A DNA stretch of 64,000 bases from Gordonia sp049847105. GTDB taxonomy: Bacteria > Actinomycetota > Actinomycetes > Mycobacteriales > Mycobacteriaceae. Below the pieces are notes generated by a model. That model did no database searches and was not told where the DNA came from. It saw only the letters and a program-made list of their open reading frames with translations. A program made the translations under genes and the position numbers. Below are positions 30,142 through 40,672 of this stretch, in pieces. Location of the stretch: assembly GCF_049847105.1 (NCBI RefSeq), contig NZ_JBNCNS010000001.1, forward strand, positions 1,466,706 through 1,530,705, in the 5' to 3' direction. Position 1 is the first letter of the stretch. The number at the start of each line of letters is the position of its first letter.

Positions 30142-32700
30142 TCACGCCTCGGCGATCGCCTCCAGCGGCCGGGTGCGTGCCGCACGAACAGCCGGCCACA
30201 GCGCGGCGAGGACGCCGACCACCGCCGATGCGATCAGGGTGATCACGATGAGACTCCATGGCAGCACCGGGGTCCCCAGACCCCACTTGGCCAGGGTCCG
30301 CACCAGGGCCCAGCCGATGACGCTGCCGAGGATCACTCCCAAAATCGCACCGAAGATCGCGATGAGGACCGACTCCAGGTAGATGCTGCGCCGCACCTGG
30401 GACCTCAGCATGCCCACGGCCCGCAGCATGCCGATCTCACGGGTCCGCTCCACCACCGACAGCGCCAGCGTGTTCACGATGCCGAGCACGGCGATCAGCA
30501 ACGCCAGGCCGAGCATCGCGTAGAGCGTCGCCAGCATCTGGTCGATCTGGCTCGAGACCGAGCTCTTGAACTCGTCCCGATCCTGGACCTGGACGGTCAG
30601 ATACGAGTCGGTGGCGTTCTCCAGGTTCGTGCGCAACGTGTCGGCCTGCACACCGGGTGCGGGCGTGACGAAGATGGTGGCGCTCACCCGCGCCGACGGC
30701 GGCACGAGTTTGTCGTAGACCGTCGGTCCCACCATCCACGGTTGCAGCGCCTCGTTGTCGGCGTACACGCCGGACACCGTCACCGGGATCTGTTCCCCGG
30801 TGGGGCCGGTGAAGGTGACCACGTCACCGCGATTCCAGCCCTGCGTGTTCCGTGTGCGTTCGCTGACCAACATGCCGTCGGCCGGAAGGTTCGGGGAGGC
30901 ACCGTCTTTCATGTCCATGATGGCGACGTCGTTCGGCTGTCCGCCGAGCGCCCCGTATCCGGCGACCGTCTTGTCGCCCACCTTGGCGCGGACGACGCCG
31001 AAGCTGACCGACGACCCGACGCCGTCCACGCCTTCGACGGCGGTGGCGACCGCACCCGGGATCGGCAGCTGATTGGCGCCCGCGACGATGAACTCGGCAC
31101 GCAGACCCGTGTCGACGGCGGTGTCGATGGTGCCCTTGAACGAGGTGCCGAGGGTGCCGATCACCGCAACCAGCATCAGTCCCAGGGTGAGCGCGAAGGC
31201 GGTCGCCGCGGTGCGGCGCGGATTGCGCACCGCGTTGGTCCGGGCGAGCCGGCCGATCTTGCCGAAGGGCGCGCCGATGACCGTTCCCAGGCCCCCGACG
31301 ATCGGCCGCGACAGAGCGGGCCCGGCCAGGACCACCGCGGCGATGGCCGCGGCCGAGCCGCACCCGACCGCGATCGCCGGTCCGAGGCCCACACCCATGG
31401 CACCGATGACGATGGCCGCGAGGCCGGCGACGCCCAGGACGGCCCCGGCGATGGTGCGGGTGCGCAACGGCGCCGAGCCCTCGGCCATCCCGGATCGCAT
31501 CGCCTCCACCGGCGGCACCTTCGACGCACGCAGCGCGGGCACCCACGCACTCACCATCGTCACGACCACACCGACGAAGAGTGCGGCCAGCACGGCCCAG
31601 ACGCTGATCTGCAGCGGCGCCTGGGGCAATCCGGACGCCGAGCTCGTCAACACCTTCAGCAGGGCGGCGAGCCCGATACCGATCCCCAGGCCGACGACAC
31701 CACCGATCACGCCGACGACGAACGCCTCGAACAGTACCGAGCGCGACACCTGCTTCTGGCTCGCGCCGACCGCGCGTAGCAACGCCAGCTCACGGTTCCG
31801 CTGCGCCACGATCATCGAGAAAGTGTTGTAGATGATGAAGGTTCCGACGATCAGCCCGATCGCCGCGAATGCCAACAGGATTCCGGTGAAGATGCTCAGG
31901 AACTGATTGACGTTGTCCTTCTCGTCCTGCCGGACCTGGTCCCCGGTGCGCACCTTGTACAGATCCGCGGGCAGCGCCTTGTCGACGCGCTCCTGCAGCT
32001 GGGCGGGGGTCACCCCCGCGTCCGCGGACATGTCCACCTGGGCCACGTGCTGCCCGTCGGAGAACAGCGTCTTGGCGGTGGCCTGATCGAACTGGACGTT
32101 GACGAAGCCTCCGGTGGAGCCGGGGAGGTCGAGCAAGCCCACCACGGTCACCTCGCGGGGCTGGACGGCGCCCTGTCCCAGGACGACCTTGGTCTTCGAG
32201 CCGACCTTCAGACCGGCCTTCTCCGCCGCCGAGGCGTTCAGCGCGACCTCACCGGGGTTGGCGGGTCCACGACCGCCCGGCTCGAGTTTGCTGGTGTCCG
32301 GCGAGAGCGCGACGTCGGGCGGCAGGTACGCGGTGCCGACGCTCGGGGCACCACCGGTCTGCAGGGCCTTGCCGTCGGAGTTGGCGATCGTCACCAGTCC
32401 GGAATAGTTGGGGACGATACGGTCGATCCCGAGCTCGGATTTCCGGGCGTCGAGGTCGTCGATGACCGTTTGCGGAACCCCCGGCGACTGGTTGTTCTCC
32501 GGGGTGATCTGCACCGACACCCCGGGGGCGACCGAGTCGAAGATGTCGTTGAACGCCTTGGAGACGGTCGAGGTGAACACGATGGACCCGGCCACGAACG
32601 ATGTGCCGAGCACGATGGAGAAGACCGTCAGGAACAGACGGAGCTTGTGCGCGCGCAGGTTTCGCAACGAGACCCGGCGCATCACCGATGACGATGCCAT
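30142..32700 (-). CDS. ABC transporter permease, MacB/FtsX type
   Basis: An 852-residue permease. The N-terminus carries a first span (about 17-40) and a MacB-like periplasmic core; a first FtsX domain with three spans lies near 265-400; a second core occupies about 500-710; the second FtsX domain (LALLIAVLGIVNTLALS onward) is at about 720-840. Such proteins do not pull substrates through the membrane but use ATP to move the periplasmic domains, exporting lipids, peptides or drugs, or supporting lipoprotein release. The start ATG at 32700 lies 4 nt after the stop of its ATPase. Substrate unknown. Confidence 0.9.
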   Translation of the reverse strand: MASSSVMRRVSLRNLRAHKLRLFLTVFSIVLGTSFVAGSIVFTSTVSKAFNDIFDSVAPGVSVQITPENNQSPGVPQTVIDDLDARKSELGIDRIVPNYSGLVTIANSDGKALQTGGAPSVGTAYLPPDVALSPDTSKLEPGGRGPANPGEVALNASAAEKAGLKVGSKTKVVLGQGAVQPREVTVVGLLDLPGSTGGFVNVQFDQATAKTLFSDGQHVAQVDMSADAGVTPAQLQERVDKALPADLYKVRTGDQVRQDEKDNVNQFLSIFTGILLAFAAIGLIVGTFIIYNTFSMIVAQRNRELALLRAVGASQKQVSRSVLFEAFVVGVIGGVVGLGIGIGLAALLKVLTSSASGLPQAPLQISVWAVLAALFVGVVVTMVSAWVPALRASKVPPVEAMRSGMAEGSAPLRTRTIAGAVLGVAGLAAIVIGAMGVGLGPAIAVGCGSAAAIAAVVLAGPALSRPIVGGLGTVIGAPFGKIGRLARTNAVRNPRRTAATAFALTLGLMLVAVIGTLGTSFKGTIDTAVDTGLRAEFIVAGANQLPIPGAVATAVEGVDGVGSSVSFGVVRAKVGDKTVAGYGALGGQPNDVAIMDMKDGASPNLPADGMLVSERTRNTQGWNRGDVVTFTGPTGEQIPVTVSGVYADNEALQPWMVGPTVYDKLVPPSARVSATIFVTPAPGVQADTLRTNLENATDSYLTVQVQDRDEFKSSVSSQIDQMLATLYAMLGLALLIAVLGIVNTLALSVVERTREIGMLRAVGMLRSQVRRSIYLESVLIAIFGAILGVILGSVIGWALVRTLAKWGLGTPVLPWSLIVITLIASAVVGVLAALWPAVRAARTRPLEAIAEA

Positions 32701-32704
32701 GGTG

Positions 32705-33544
32705 TCAGCGCACCTCGGAGGTGTTCTCGTCGGCGGCCGCGTCGGCGGCGTGCCTGGGCGCATGCGGCTCGGATGCGGCCGGCTCGTCGAGATTCTTCAT
32801 GACCTCGAAGACGTCGTCGGCCGACGGGCGCGCCAGCTCGCGCACGATCAATCCGTCGGCGAGGAAGACCACCCGGTCGGCGTAGGAGGCAGCGCGCGGA
32901 TCGTGCGTCACGATCACCACGGTCTGGCCGAACTCGTCGGTCGCCGCCCGCAGGATGTCGAGGACCTCACCCGACGAGCGCGAGTCGAGGTTGCCGGTCG
33001 GCTCGTCACCGAAGATGATGTCCGGCTTGCCGACCAGCGCTCGCGCACAGGCCACGCGCTGCTGCTGACCACCCGACAGCTCGCTGGGCAGATGGGTGAG
33101 CCGGTCGGTGATGCCGAGACGATCGACGACCGCGTCGAACCAGGACTTGTCCACCTCGCGGCCCGCGATGTCCACGGGCAGCGTGATGTTCTCGGCCGCG
33201 GTCAGGGTGGGGACCAGGTTGAAGGACTGGAAGACGAACCCGATCCGGTCGCGCCGCAGCATGGTCATCGCCTTGTCGGAGAGTCCGGTGAGGTCGACGT
33301 CGCCGATGTGCACCTTGCCTGCGGTGGCCACGTCGAGGCCGGCGAGGCAGTGCATCAGGGTGGACTTGCCCGACCCGGACGGGCCCATGATCGCGGTGAA
33401 CTCGCCGGCGGCGAACTCGATGGTGACCCCCCGCAGTGCCTCGACGACGGTGTCACCCGTGCCGTAGACCTTGGTCAGATCGGCCGCGCCGGCGGCGATC
33501 GGGTGTGCTGCGACGTGTGGGCTGTCCGTACGGGCCGATGTCAT
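32705..33544 (-). CDS. ABC transporter ATP-binding protein, MacB/LolD type
   Basis: A 279-residue ATPase that powers the adjacent permease. Walker A is GPSGSGKST (about 54-62), the Q-loop FVFQSFNL, the signature LSGGQQQR, Walker B DIIFGDEPTGNL with the typical TGNLDS D-loop, and the H-loop His in VIVTHD. A short acidic, Ala-rich tail follows. The TGNLDSR pattern marks the MacB/LolD branch. It starts 95 nt from the phytase-like gene on the same strand but is probably its own unit with the permease. Confidence 0.93.
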   Translation of the reverse strand: MTSARTDSPHVAAHPIAAGAADLTKVYGTGDTVVEALRGVTIEFAAGEFTAIMGPSGSGKSTLMHCLAGLDVATAGKVHIGDVDLTGLSDKAMTMLRRDRIGFVFQSFNLVPTLTAAENITLPVDIAGREVDKSWFDAVVDRLGITDRLTHLPSELSGGQQQRVACARALVGKPDIIFGDEPTGNLDSRSSGEVLDILRAATDEFGQTVVIVTHDPRAASYADRVVFLADGLIVRELARPSADDVFEVMKNLDEPAASEPHAPRHAADAAADENTSEVR

Positions 33545-33639
33545 GGCCTCAACGGTGCCAAATCTCCGGTCCGTTGGCTATCGGGAATATCCCTGAGTGA
33601 CCACCCCGACGTCCCGGGGTCGGTCGAATACCCGACGGG

Positions 33640-34668
33640 TCAGTGCTTGGGCAGCCGGACCTCGAGGACGTGCACGCGCGTCGGGCCCGAGAAGGCGTCG
33701 TTGGTGACGATGTACAGCGCGCGTGCCCGATAGGTCATCCACGGATGGTCGGGGAACCAATTGCCCCAGGCCAGTCCGGACATGTTCCCGGCGACCAGGC
33801 CGGTGAGCGGCTCGGTCGAGAAGATCGATTTCTTCGGCATCGCCGCCTCGCGGCCGGACAGCTTCTGCTTCCCGGTCACCGACTGCGCTCCGCGGGTGGT
33901 GGTCCAGTAGATGCGAGCCGTTCGGCCCTTGCCGCGTTCGAGCACCAGATAGTCGGTGTTGTTGACCGCCAGCACATCTGCCGCCACCTTGTCGCCGTCG
34001 GTGCGGTAGACGTGCTCGGAGGTGCCGCGGCCGGCCCAGGTGAGCAGGCGTGCGGAAGTCCGCGGATCCTGTTTGAGCCCGCCCGCGGTGATGGCGCTGA
34101 CCCGATCACCGGGCGCCACCGCGACACCGGTGAGTCCCCGCTGGCCGTTCAGACCGCTCTTGGCGGTGCTGCGGTAGGCGGCCGGGAGCGGGAGATCGCG
34201 GAGGTGATTGCCGAGCCCACCGACCACCCGGACGAATTGCTGGTTGCCGCCGCCGGCGACCACGTAACCGCCGCCCAGGCGACGGAGGCCCTCGAACTGC
34301 GCACCCCCGGGCAGGATCGGCAGATTGCCGGGGCCGAGGATTGTGCCGCCGCCGGTGATCCGGCCCTGGCTCGCTACACCGGTCGTCGAGCTGAACGGGA
34401 TCGTCGCGTTGTAGTACCGCGCGGGGCCGAATCGGCCGACATCCGTGGAGAGCAGCGCATAGGTGCCGTTACCGGTGCGGTCGATGCCCGAGATCCCGCC
34501 GAAGCTCGGCAGCCCGGAGATCGTCGTCGAATCCCGGTAGAACGACGTCACACCCGACGAAGGGCTCGCCGGGCTCGCCGGGGCCGCGGTGACCCCACCC
34601 ACCGACACAACGGAAAGCCCTACAGCACAAGCGGACACGAGTGCCGCCCCCCACCAGCGAAACCTCAT
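33640..34668 (-). CDS. Secreted esterase-like phytase-domain protein
   Basis: A 342-residue secreted protein: signal peptide about 1-30 (WWGAALVSACAVGLSVV, then VTAAPA) and a beta-propeller-like body. The segment FGGISGIDRTGNGTYALLSTD matches the phytase-like (esterase-like activity of phytase, PF13449) family, with later matches GGYVVAGGGNQQF and LYIVTNDAF. The enzymatic activity of actinobacterial members is not established to my knowledge. The start at 34668 is chosen for its signal peptide and a TAAGGT hexamer 8 nt upstream; the longer reading is antisense or non-coding. It lies between the ABC exporter and pckG. Confidence 0.75.
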   Translation of the reverse strand: MRFRWWGAALVSACAVGLSVVSVGGVTAAPASPASPSSGVTSFYRDSTTISGLPSFGGISGIDRTGNGTYALLSTDVGRFGPARYYNATIPFSSTTGVASQGRITGGGTILGPGNLPILPGGAQFEGLRRLGGGYVVAGGGNQQFVRVVGGLGNHLRDLPLPAAYRSTAKSGLNGQRGLTGVAVAPGDRVSAITAGGLKQDPRTSARLLTWAGRGTSEHVYRTDGDKVAADVLAVNNTDYLVLERGKGRTARIYWTTTRGAQSVTGKQKLSGREAAMPKKSIFSTEPLTGLVAGNMSGLAWGNWFPDHPWMTYRARALYIVTNDAFSGPTRVHVLEVRLPKH

Positions 34669-34676
34669 AGGGCGAG

Positions 34677-34682
34677 ACCTTA
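34677..34682 (-). promoter_or_regulatory. -10 hexamer TAAGGT for the phytase-like gene
   Basis: Read on the minus strand, TAAGGT lies 8 nt before the ATG at 34668, so the transcript is probably leaderless or nearly so. Confidence 0.4.
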
Positions 34683-34762
34683 CCCGATGGCACGAAGTCG
34701 AGAGAACGTCGACAGTACGCCGGGAGAACCCTGAGCGGCACCCGCGGAACCCCGGATGCGCC

Positions 34763-34798
34763 GAGAGAACCCGACCTGCGTGGTGGTCGGGTTCTCTC
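34763..34798 (-). terminator. Perfect 14-bp hairpin downstream of pckG
   Basis: GAGAGAACCCGACC (34763-34776) pairs perfectly with GGTCGGGTTCTCTC (34785-34798) around an 8-nt loop. It lies 53 nt beyond the pckG stop and before the promoter of the next minus-strand gene, so it most likely ends the pckG transcript. There is no strong U-tract, as is common in actinobacteria. Confidence 0.65.
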
Positions 34799-34850
34799 GA
34801 CGGAAATCGTGATTCCCTCGGCGGAGGGCGCGGTTCTCGGACCGCCTGGC

Positions 34851-36680
34851 TCAGCCCAGTCGCTGCTTGAGCTGATCCAGCTCGTCCTGCAGCGAGGTCG
34901 GCAGCTTGTCGCCGACGAACTCGAAGAGCTCCTCGATCAGCGGGATCTCCTGGCGCCACTCGTCGGCGTTCACCGCGAGCGCCGCCTCGATGTCCTCGGC
35001 CGGGAGGTCGCCCAGACCGTCGACGTCGATCTCCTCGGGCTTCGCGACGATGCCGATGGGCGTGGAGATGCCCTCGTTCTCGCCCTCGATCCGGCCGACG
35101 ATCCACTCGAGCACGCGGCTGTTCTCGCCGAATCCCGGCCACAGGAAGCGGCCGTCGTCGCCGCGACGGAACCAGTTGACATAGAAGATCTTCGGCAGCT
35201 TGGTGGCGTCGGCGTTCTTGCCGAGGTCGATCCAGTGCGCGAAGTAATCACCGATGTGGTAGCCGAGGAACGGCAGCATCGCCATCGGGTCACGACGGAC
35301 GGTGCCGACCTTGCCCTCGGCCGCGGCGGTCTGTTCGGAGCCGACGGTGGCACCCATGAACACGCCGTGCTGCCAGTCGCGAGCCTCGGTGACCAGCGGG
35401 ACGGTGGTCTTGCGGCGACCGCCGAACAGGATCGCCGACAGCGGCACACCCTTCGGGTCGTCCCACTCGTCGGCCAGCGACGGGCACTGGTCCAGCGGGG
35501 TGCAGTAGCGGGAGTTCGGGTGGGCGGCCTTCGCGTCGGAATCCGGCGTCCAGTCGTTGCCGAGCCAGTCGGTGAGGTGCGCGGGCTTCTCGCCGCCGAT
35601 GCCCTCCCACCAGATGTCGCCGTCGTCGGTGAGCGCGACGTTGGTGTACAACGTGTTGCCGGCCTCGACGGTCTTCATGGCGTTCGGATTGGAGTCGTTG
35701 CTCGTACCCGGAGCGACACCGAAGAACCCGAACTCCGGGTTGGTCGCGTACAGGCGGCCGTCGTCGCCGAAGCGCATCCAGGCGATGTCGTCGCCGACGG
35801 TCTCGGCGGTCCAGCCCGGGATGGTGGGCTGGATCATCGCGAGGTTGGTCTTGCCGCAGGCACTCGGGAATGCGGCGGCGACGTAGTAGACCTTCTTCTG
35901 CGGGCTGGTGAGCTTGAGGATCAGCATGTGCTCGGCCAGCCAGCCCTCGTCGTGGGCCAGCACCGAGGCGATGCGCAGCGCATAGCACTTCTTGCCGAGT
36001 AGGGCGTTGCCGCCGTATCCGGAACCGAACGACCAGATCTCCCGATCCTCGGGGAAGTGGGAGATGTACTTCTCGGAGTTGCACGGCCAGGGGACATCGG
36101 CCTGACCGGGCTCGAGCGGGGCGCCGACGGAGTGCAGGGCCTTGACGAAGAATCCGTCGTCGCCGAGCAGCTCAAGGACCTTCGGACCGACGCGGGTCAT
36201 GATCTTCATGGACAGCACGACATATTCGGAGTCGGTGATCTCGACGCCCAGCTTCGGGTCGTCGGAACCGAGGGGCCCCATGCAGAACGGGATGACGAAC
36301 ATCGTGCGACCGCGCATGCATCCGCGGTAGAGGTCGTTCATCGTGGCGCGCATCTCCGCCGGATCGACCCAGTTGTTGGTGGGGCCGGCATCCTCCTGGG
36401 TCTTCGCACAGATGAATGTGCGCGACTCCACGCGAGCGACATCGGCGGGATCGGACTGGGCCAGGAACGAGTTGGGCTTCTTGTCCTCGTTGAGCTTGAC
36501 CAGGGTGCCGGCGTCGACGAGATGGGTGGTGAGCCGGTCCCATTCCTCGTCGCTGCCGTCGGACCAGACGACCCGGTCGGGCTGTGTCAGCTCGGCGATC
36601 TCGGCGACCCACGCCAGCAGTCCGGCGTGTTTCGTCGGGGCGGTGTTCGGGTCCAGTCCGGGAATTGTGGCTGAGGTCAT
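34851..36680 (-). CDS. pckG: Phosphoenolpyruvate carboxykinase (GTP)
   Basis: Interconverts oxaloacetate plus GTP and phosphoenolpyruvate plus GDP plus CO2, the first committed step of gluconeogenesis; cytoplasmic. The 609-residue length is typical of the GTP class. The P-loop kinase motif FPSACGKTN is at about 271-279; the substrate-binding stretch GSGYGGNALLGKKC (about 219-232) and the NNWVD segment (about 102-106) are conserved. Start ATG at 36680 with a strong GGAGGAG upstream. It corresponds to Rv0211 (pckA) and keeps the mycobacterial neighbours, the GTPase-like pair, on the same strand. Confidence 0.97.
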   Translation of the reverse strand: MTSATIPGLDPNTAPTKHAGLLAWVAEIAELTQPDRVVWSDGSDEEWDRLTTHLVDAGTLVKLNEDKKPNSFLAQSDPADVARVESRTFICAKTQEDAGPTNNWVDPAEMRATMNDLYRGCMRGRTMFVIPFCMGPLGSDDPKLGVEITDSEYVVLSMKIMTRVGPKVLELLGDDGFFVKALHSVGAPLEPGQADVPWPCNSEKYISHFPEDREIWSFGSGYGGNALLGKKCYALRIASVLAHDEGWLAEHMLILKLTSPQKKVYYVAAAFPSACGKTNLAMIQPTIPGWTAETVGDDIAWMRFGDDGRLYATNPEFGFFGVAPGTSNDSNPNAMKTVEAGNTLYTNVALTDDGDIWWEGIGGEKPAHLTDWLGNDWTPDSDAKAAHPNSRYCTPLDQCPSLADEWDDPKGVPLSAILFGGRRKTTVPLVTEARDWQHGVFMGATVGSEQTAAAEGKVGTVRRDPMAMLPFLGYHIGDYFAHWIDLGKNADATKLPKIFYVNWFRRGDDGRFLWPGFGENSRVLEWIVGRIEGENEGISTPIGIVAKPEEIDVDGLGDLPAEDIEAALAVNADEWRQEIPLIEELFEFVGDKLPTSLQDELDQLKQRLG

Positions 36681-36856
36681 GATTGGGTCTCCTCCGAGGT
36701 GACGGCCCGATGCATAGCCGTCGGCGATGTCGTCGTCAACTCAGGATACGTTCACCGAGCGGGCGCTAGGTACCGGGGCCAACAGATGCGGCATATCCCA
36801 CAGTCGCATGCATCGCAACCGCCCGCAGAGCCCGATTCAACGAACCTGCGGCGGCC

Positions 36857-37276
36857 TCAGCCCAGTCGGCCGCTGTCGGTCGGCACCCAGGCGCCGCTGT
36901 CGGGGTCGAGAGTGCGCGAGGAGAACATGCCCTGCGCGTCGATCTCGGTGATCTGGTCGACCTGTCCGTCGTGGTCGGAATCGGTGTAGACGGTCATCCC
37001 GCCGGCGCCGCTGCGGGTGAGCGAGTCCCGCACGCCGTCGTCGTCGGTGTCGACGTCGGCCGGTCCGAGATCCCAGACCCGCCCGTCGGAATGCATCCAC
37101 AGGTGATCCTCGGGTGACCTGGGGTCGTCGAGGTCGTCTGCCGGCGTGAGGTGGGAGACGTGCTGCGCCGCGAACGAACCGTCGTGGTCGACCGACACGC
37201 GATCGGCATCGCCCGGCTCATCACCACCGAAAACATGGCCACCGACCGGGTCGCCACCGAGAAATGACATGTCCAT
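36857..37276 (-). CDS. Small acidic protein with Ca-loop-like repeats (DUF6802-like)
   Basis: A 139-residue acidic soluble protein. Two Asp-rich segments, ADVDTDDDGVRDS (about 78-90) and YTDSDHDGQVDQI (about 102-114), resemble calcium-binding loops of dockerin/EF-hand or thrombospondin type III repeats. No signal peptide. The call to DUF6802 is from memory of similar Gordonia-type proteins and is tentative. An ATG two codons downstream (37270) is an alternative start. It lies in the 690-nt interval between pckG and the GTPase-like pair, where mycobacteria have none that I know of. Confidence 0.65.
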   Translation of the reverse strand: MDMSFLGGDPVGGHVFGGDEPGDADRVSVDHDGSFAAQHVSHLTPADDLDDPRSPEDHLWMHSDGRVWDLGPADVDTDDDGVRDSLTRSGAGGMTVYTDSDHDGQVDQITEIDAQGMFSSRTLDPDSGAWVPTDSGRLG

Positions 37277-37372
37277 CTACGCTGCCCCATTCCGGTCTCG
37301 TTCGGTCCGGCCCGCGCCGCACACCACCGTGATGATAGGACGCAGCGCGCGCCCGATCGGTTCCGATCGTGC

Positions 37373-38907
<1,535 letters not shown>

Positions 38908-38908
<1 letters not shown>

Positions 38909-39810
38909 CACGCCACCTCCCCGTGCTGGAGCAGGTGTTCGATCACGTCCCGGTCCCATCCGCGGGCGGCCACGATTTCCAGTCGCGACCGCAGCTCGGT
39001 CAGCCGCCAGTGGCGGACCAGGTCGACCCGCTCCCGGATGGAGGTGACGAGTCGGACGATGCCGCTGCGCCCCTGCAGCGCCGTGTTGAGCGCCGCGACG
39101 TCGGCGGCGGCCGGGTCGTCGGCGGCCAGGAGGTGCAGCGCGAGGTCGATGCCACGCCGATCGACGCGGCGCAGCAGGCCGGCGCGCAGGACCCGCTCGT
39201 CGCCGTGGAAGGGCCCGGCGCCCTCCGGGCCCGGGTATCCACTCAGGGTCGGGGTGAGGAACTGTCCCGACATCGAGGGCATCGTCTCACCGGCGGCGGC
39301 CAGACGGCGCAGGAAGTCGAACTCGTCGGCGGACAGATCCGCGCACGCCAGCAACTGCGACACCGCGAGCACCGGGACGCCGAGGTGTTCGGCGCATGCG
39401 GCGGCGGCGGCCTCGGGGGATCCGTGGGTGTCCGCCTTGCCGAGCACCACCACCGTGCGATCCGCGGGCATCTGCGCGATCGCCGTCCGATCGGCAGCCC
39501 TCGGCGGTCCCGACAACACGTACATCCACAGATCGGCCATCCACGGATCGGGGGCGTCGGCACGCCGGTCGGCCTCGCCCGGGCCGATCGCCGTCACCGA
39601 CAACCGCTCCCGCAGCGCGCGGGCGAACGTGTCGCGCCCGGTCCCCGGCCGGCCGTCGACCTGGACCTGCAGTGGGCGACCGTAGCGACGAACCGCCAGG
39701 TCGAGCTCGGCGCGCGCCGGCGACGACGGGTCGACGAGCGCCACCAGCCGCCCCGACTCGACGACCCGCGCCAACGCGTTCGTCGATGGGGTCATCGGGG
39801 CGTGCGACAT
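38908..39810 (-). CDS. GTPase-like partner protein with degenerate P-loop (Rv0209-like)
   Basis: A 300-residue soluble protein. The P-loop position reads GRPGTGRDT (53-61), with Arg in place of the invariant Lys. A Trp-rich hydrophobic strand (MADLWMYVLSG) and VVVLGKADT, resembling a G3/G4 pattern, follow; the rest is helical. It pairs with the downstream gene through a 1-nt overlap, as Rv0209 and Rv0210 do. The start at 39810 is chosen because TAGATT lies exactly 7 nt upstream; a further ATG at 39795 is possible. Function unknown; joint action with its partner at the membrane is inferred. Confidence 0.65.
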
Positions 39811-39817
39811 GCCTCGC

Positions 39818-39823
39818 AATCTA
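39818..39823 (-). promoter_or_regulatory. -10 hexamer TAGATT, leaderless promoter of the GTPase-like pair
   Basis: TAGATT on the minus strand stands 7 nt before the ATG at 39810, in the 82-bp divergent spacer facing trmB. Confidence 0.55.
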
Positions 39824-39892
39824 GCGTCCCGACGCTCGCACCGTGCCGCTGACCGGCGCAGAATCCGTGTCGGCTGTCCTCGGCGGGCACCG

Positions 39893-40672
39893 ATGCGCAA
39901 CGATGGACCGGTGAGCGAGAGTCTCGATCAGTCACGTCGCTATCCGCGGGTCACCAGTTTCCGGTTCCGTCGCGGCTCCTTGACGACGGGTCAGCAGCGG
40001 AATTGGGAGACCCTCTGGCCCCAGTTGGGCCGCGACCTGGAGATCGGGGTCGACCGGGTTCCGGAAGACGTCGTCGACCTTTCCGAGTTGTTCGGCCGCG
40101 ACGCGCCTGCCGTCCTGGAGATCGGCAGCGGTACCGGTGTCTCGACCGCCGCGATGGCCGAGGCCGAACCCGACATCGACGTCCTGGCGGTGGAGGTCTA
40201 CAAACCCGGCCTCGCCCAGCTCCTCGGACTCGTCGACCGCGGCGGACTGACCAACGTCCGGATGGTCCGCGGCGACGCCGTCGTGGTGCTCACCGAACTG
40301 TTGCCGCCGCAGAGTCTGACCGGGATCCGGGTGTTCTTCCCGGACCCGTGGCCGAAATCACGTCACCACAAGCGCAGGCTGGTGCAGAGCGGCACCCTGG
40401 AGTTGATGGCCGACCGCCTCAAGCCGGGCGGCGTGCTCCACATCGCCACCGACCACGCCGGTTATGCGGAGTGGATCGCCGAGCATCTCGCCACCCAGCG
40501 CCCCGATCGGCCGCACGTGATCCAGCTGACCCGGGACGCACCGATCCTGCTGGACCGGCCGACCACCAAGTTCGAGGGCCGCGCCGAACGCGAGGGACGC
40601 GGGGTCAACGAGTTCGTCTATGTCCGTCCGGATCTCCCCACACCTCAAGCCACCGAAGGCGGCGACGCATGA
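39893..40672 (+). CDS. trmB: tRNA (guanine-N7-)-methyltransferase
   Basis: Methylates N7 of G46 in the tRNA variable loop. The SAM motif is VLEIGSGTGVSTAAMA, the TrmB signature FFPDPWPKSRHHKRR is intact, and the C-terminal TKFEGRAEREG motif that contacts the tRNA is present. The start is uncertain: ATG at 39893 (used here) or GTG at 39911, neither with a clear ribosome site. Both give the family domain in full. Orthologue of Rv0208c; the downstream NYN gene overlaps by 4 nt and mmpL3 follows. Confidence 0.93.
   Translation: MRNDGPVSESLDQSRRYPRVTSFRFRRGSLTTGQQRNWETLWPQLGRDLEIGVDRVPEDVVDLSELFGRDAPAVLEIGSGTGVSTAAMAEAEPDIDVLAVEVYKPGLAQLLGLVDRGGLTNVRMVRGDAVVVLTELLPPQSLTGIRVFFPDPWPKSRHHKRRLVQSGTLELMADRLKPGGVLHIATDHAGYAEWIAEHLATQRPDRPHVIQLTRDAPILLDRPTTKFEGRAEREGRGVNEFVYVRPDLPTPQATEGGDA

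Noticed and set aside
33603..33620. Short ACCCCG/CGGGGT hairpin after the phytase-like gene
   Set aside because: A 6-bp stem without a T-tract in such GC-rich DNA is too weak to call a terminator.
34669..35142. 158-residue N-terminal extension of the phytase-like protein
   Set aside because: It reads antisense or intergenic sequence across the pckG end and terminator; the signal peptide begins at 34668.
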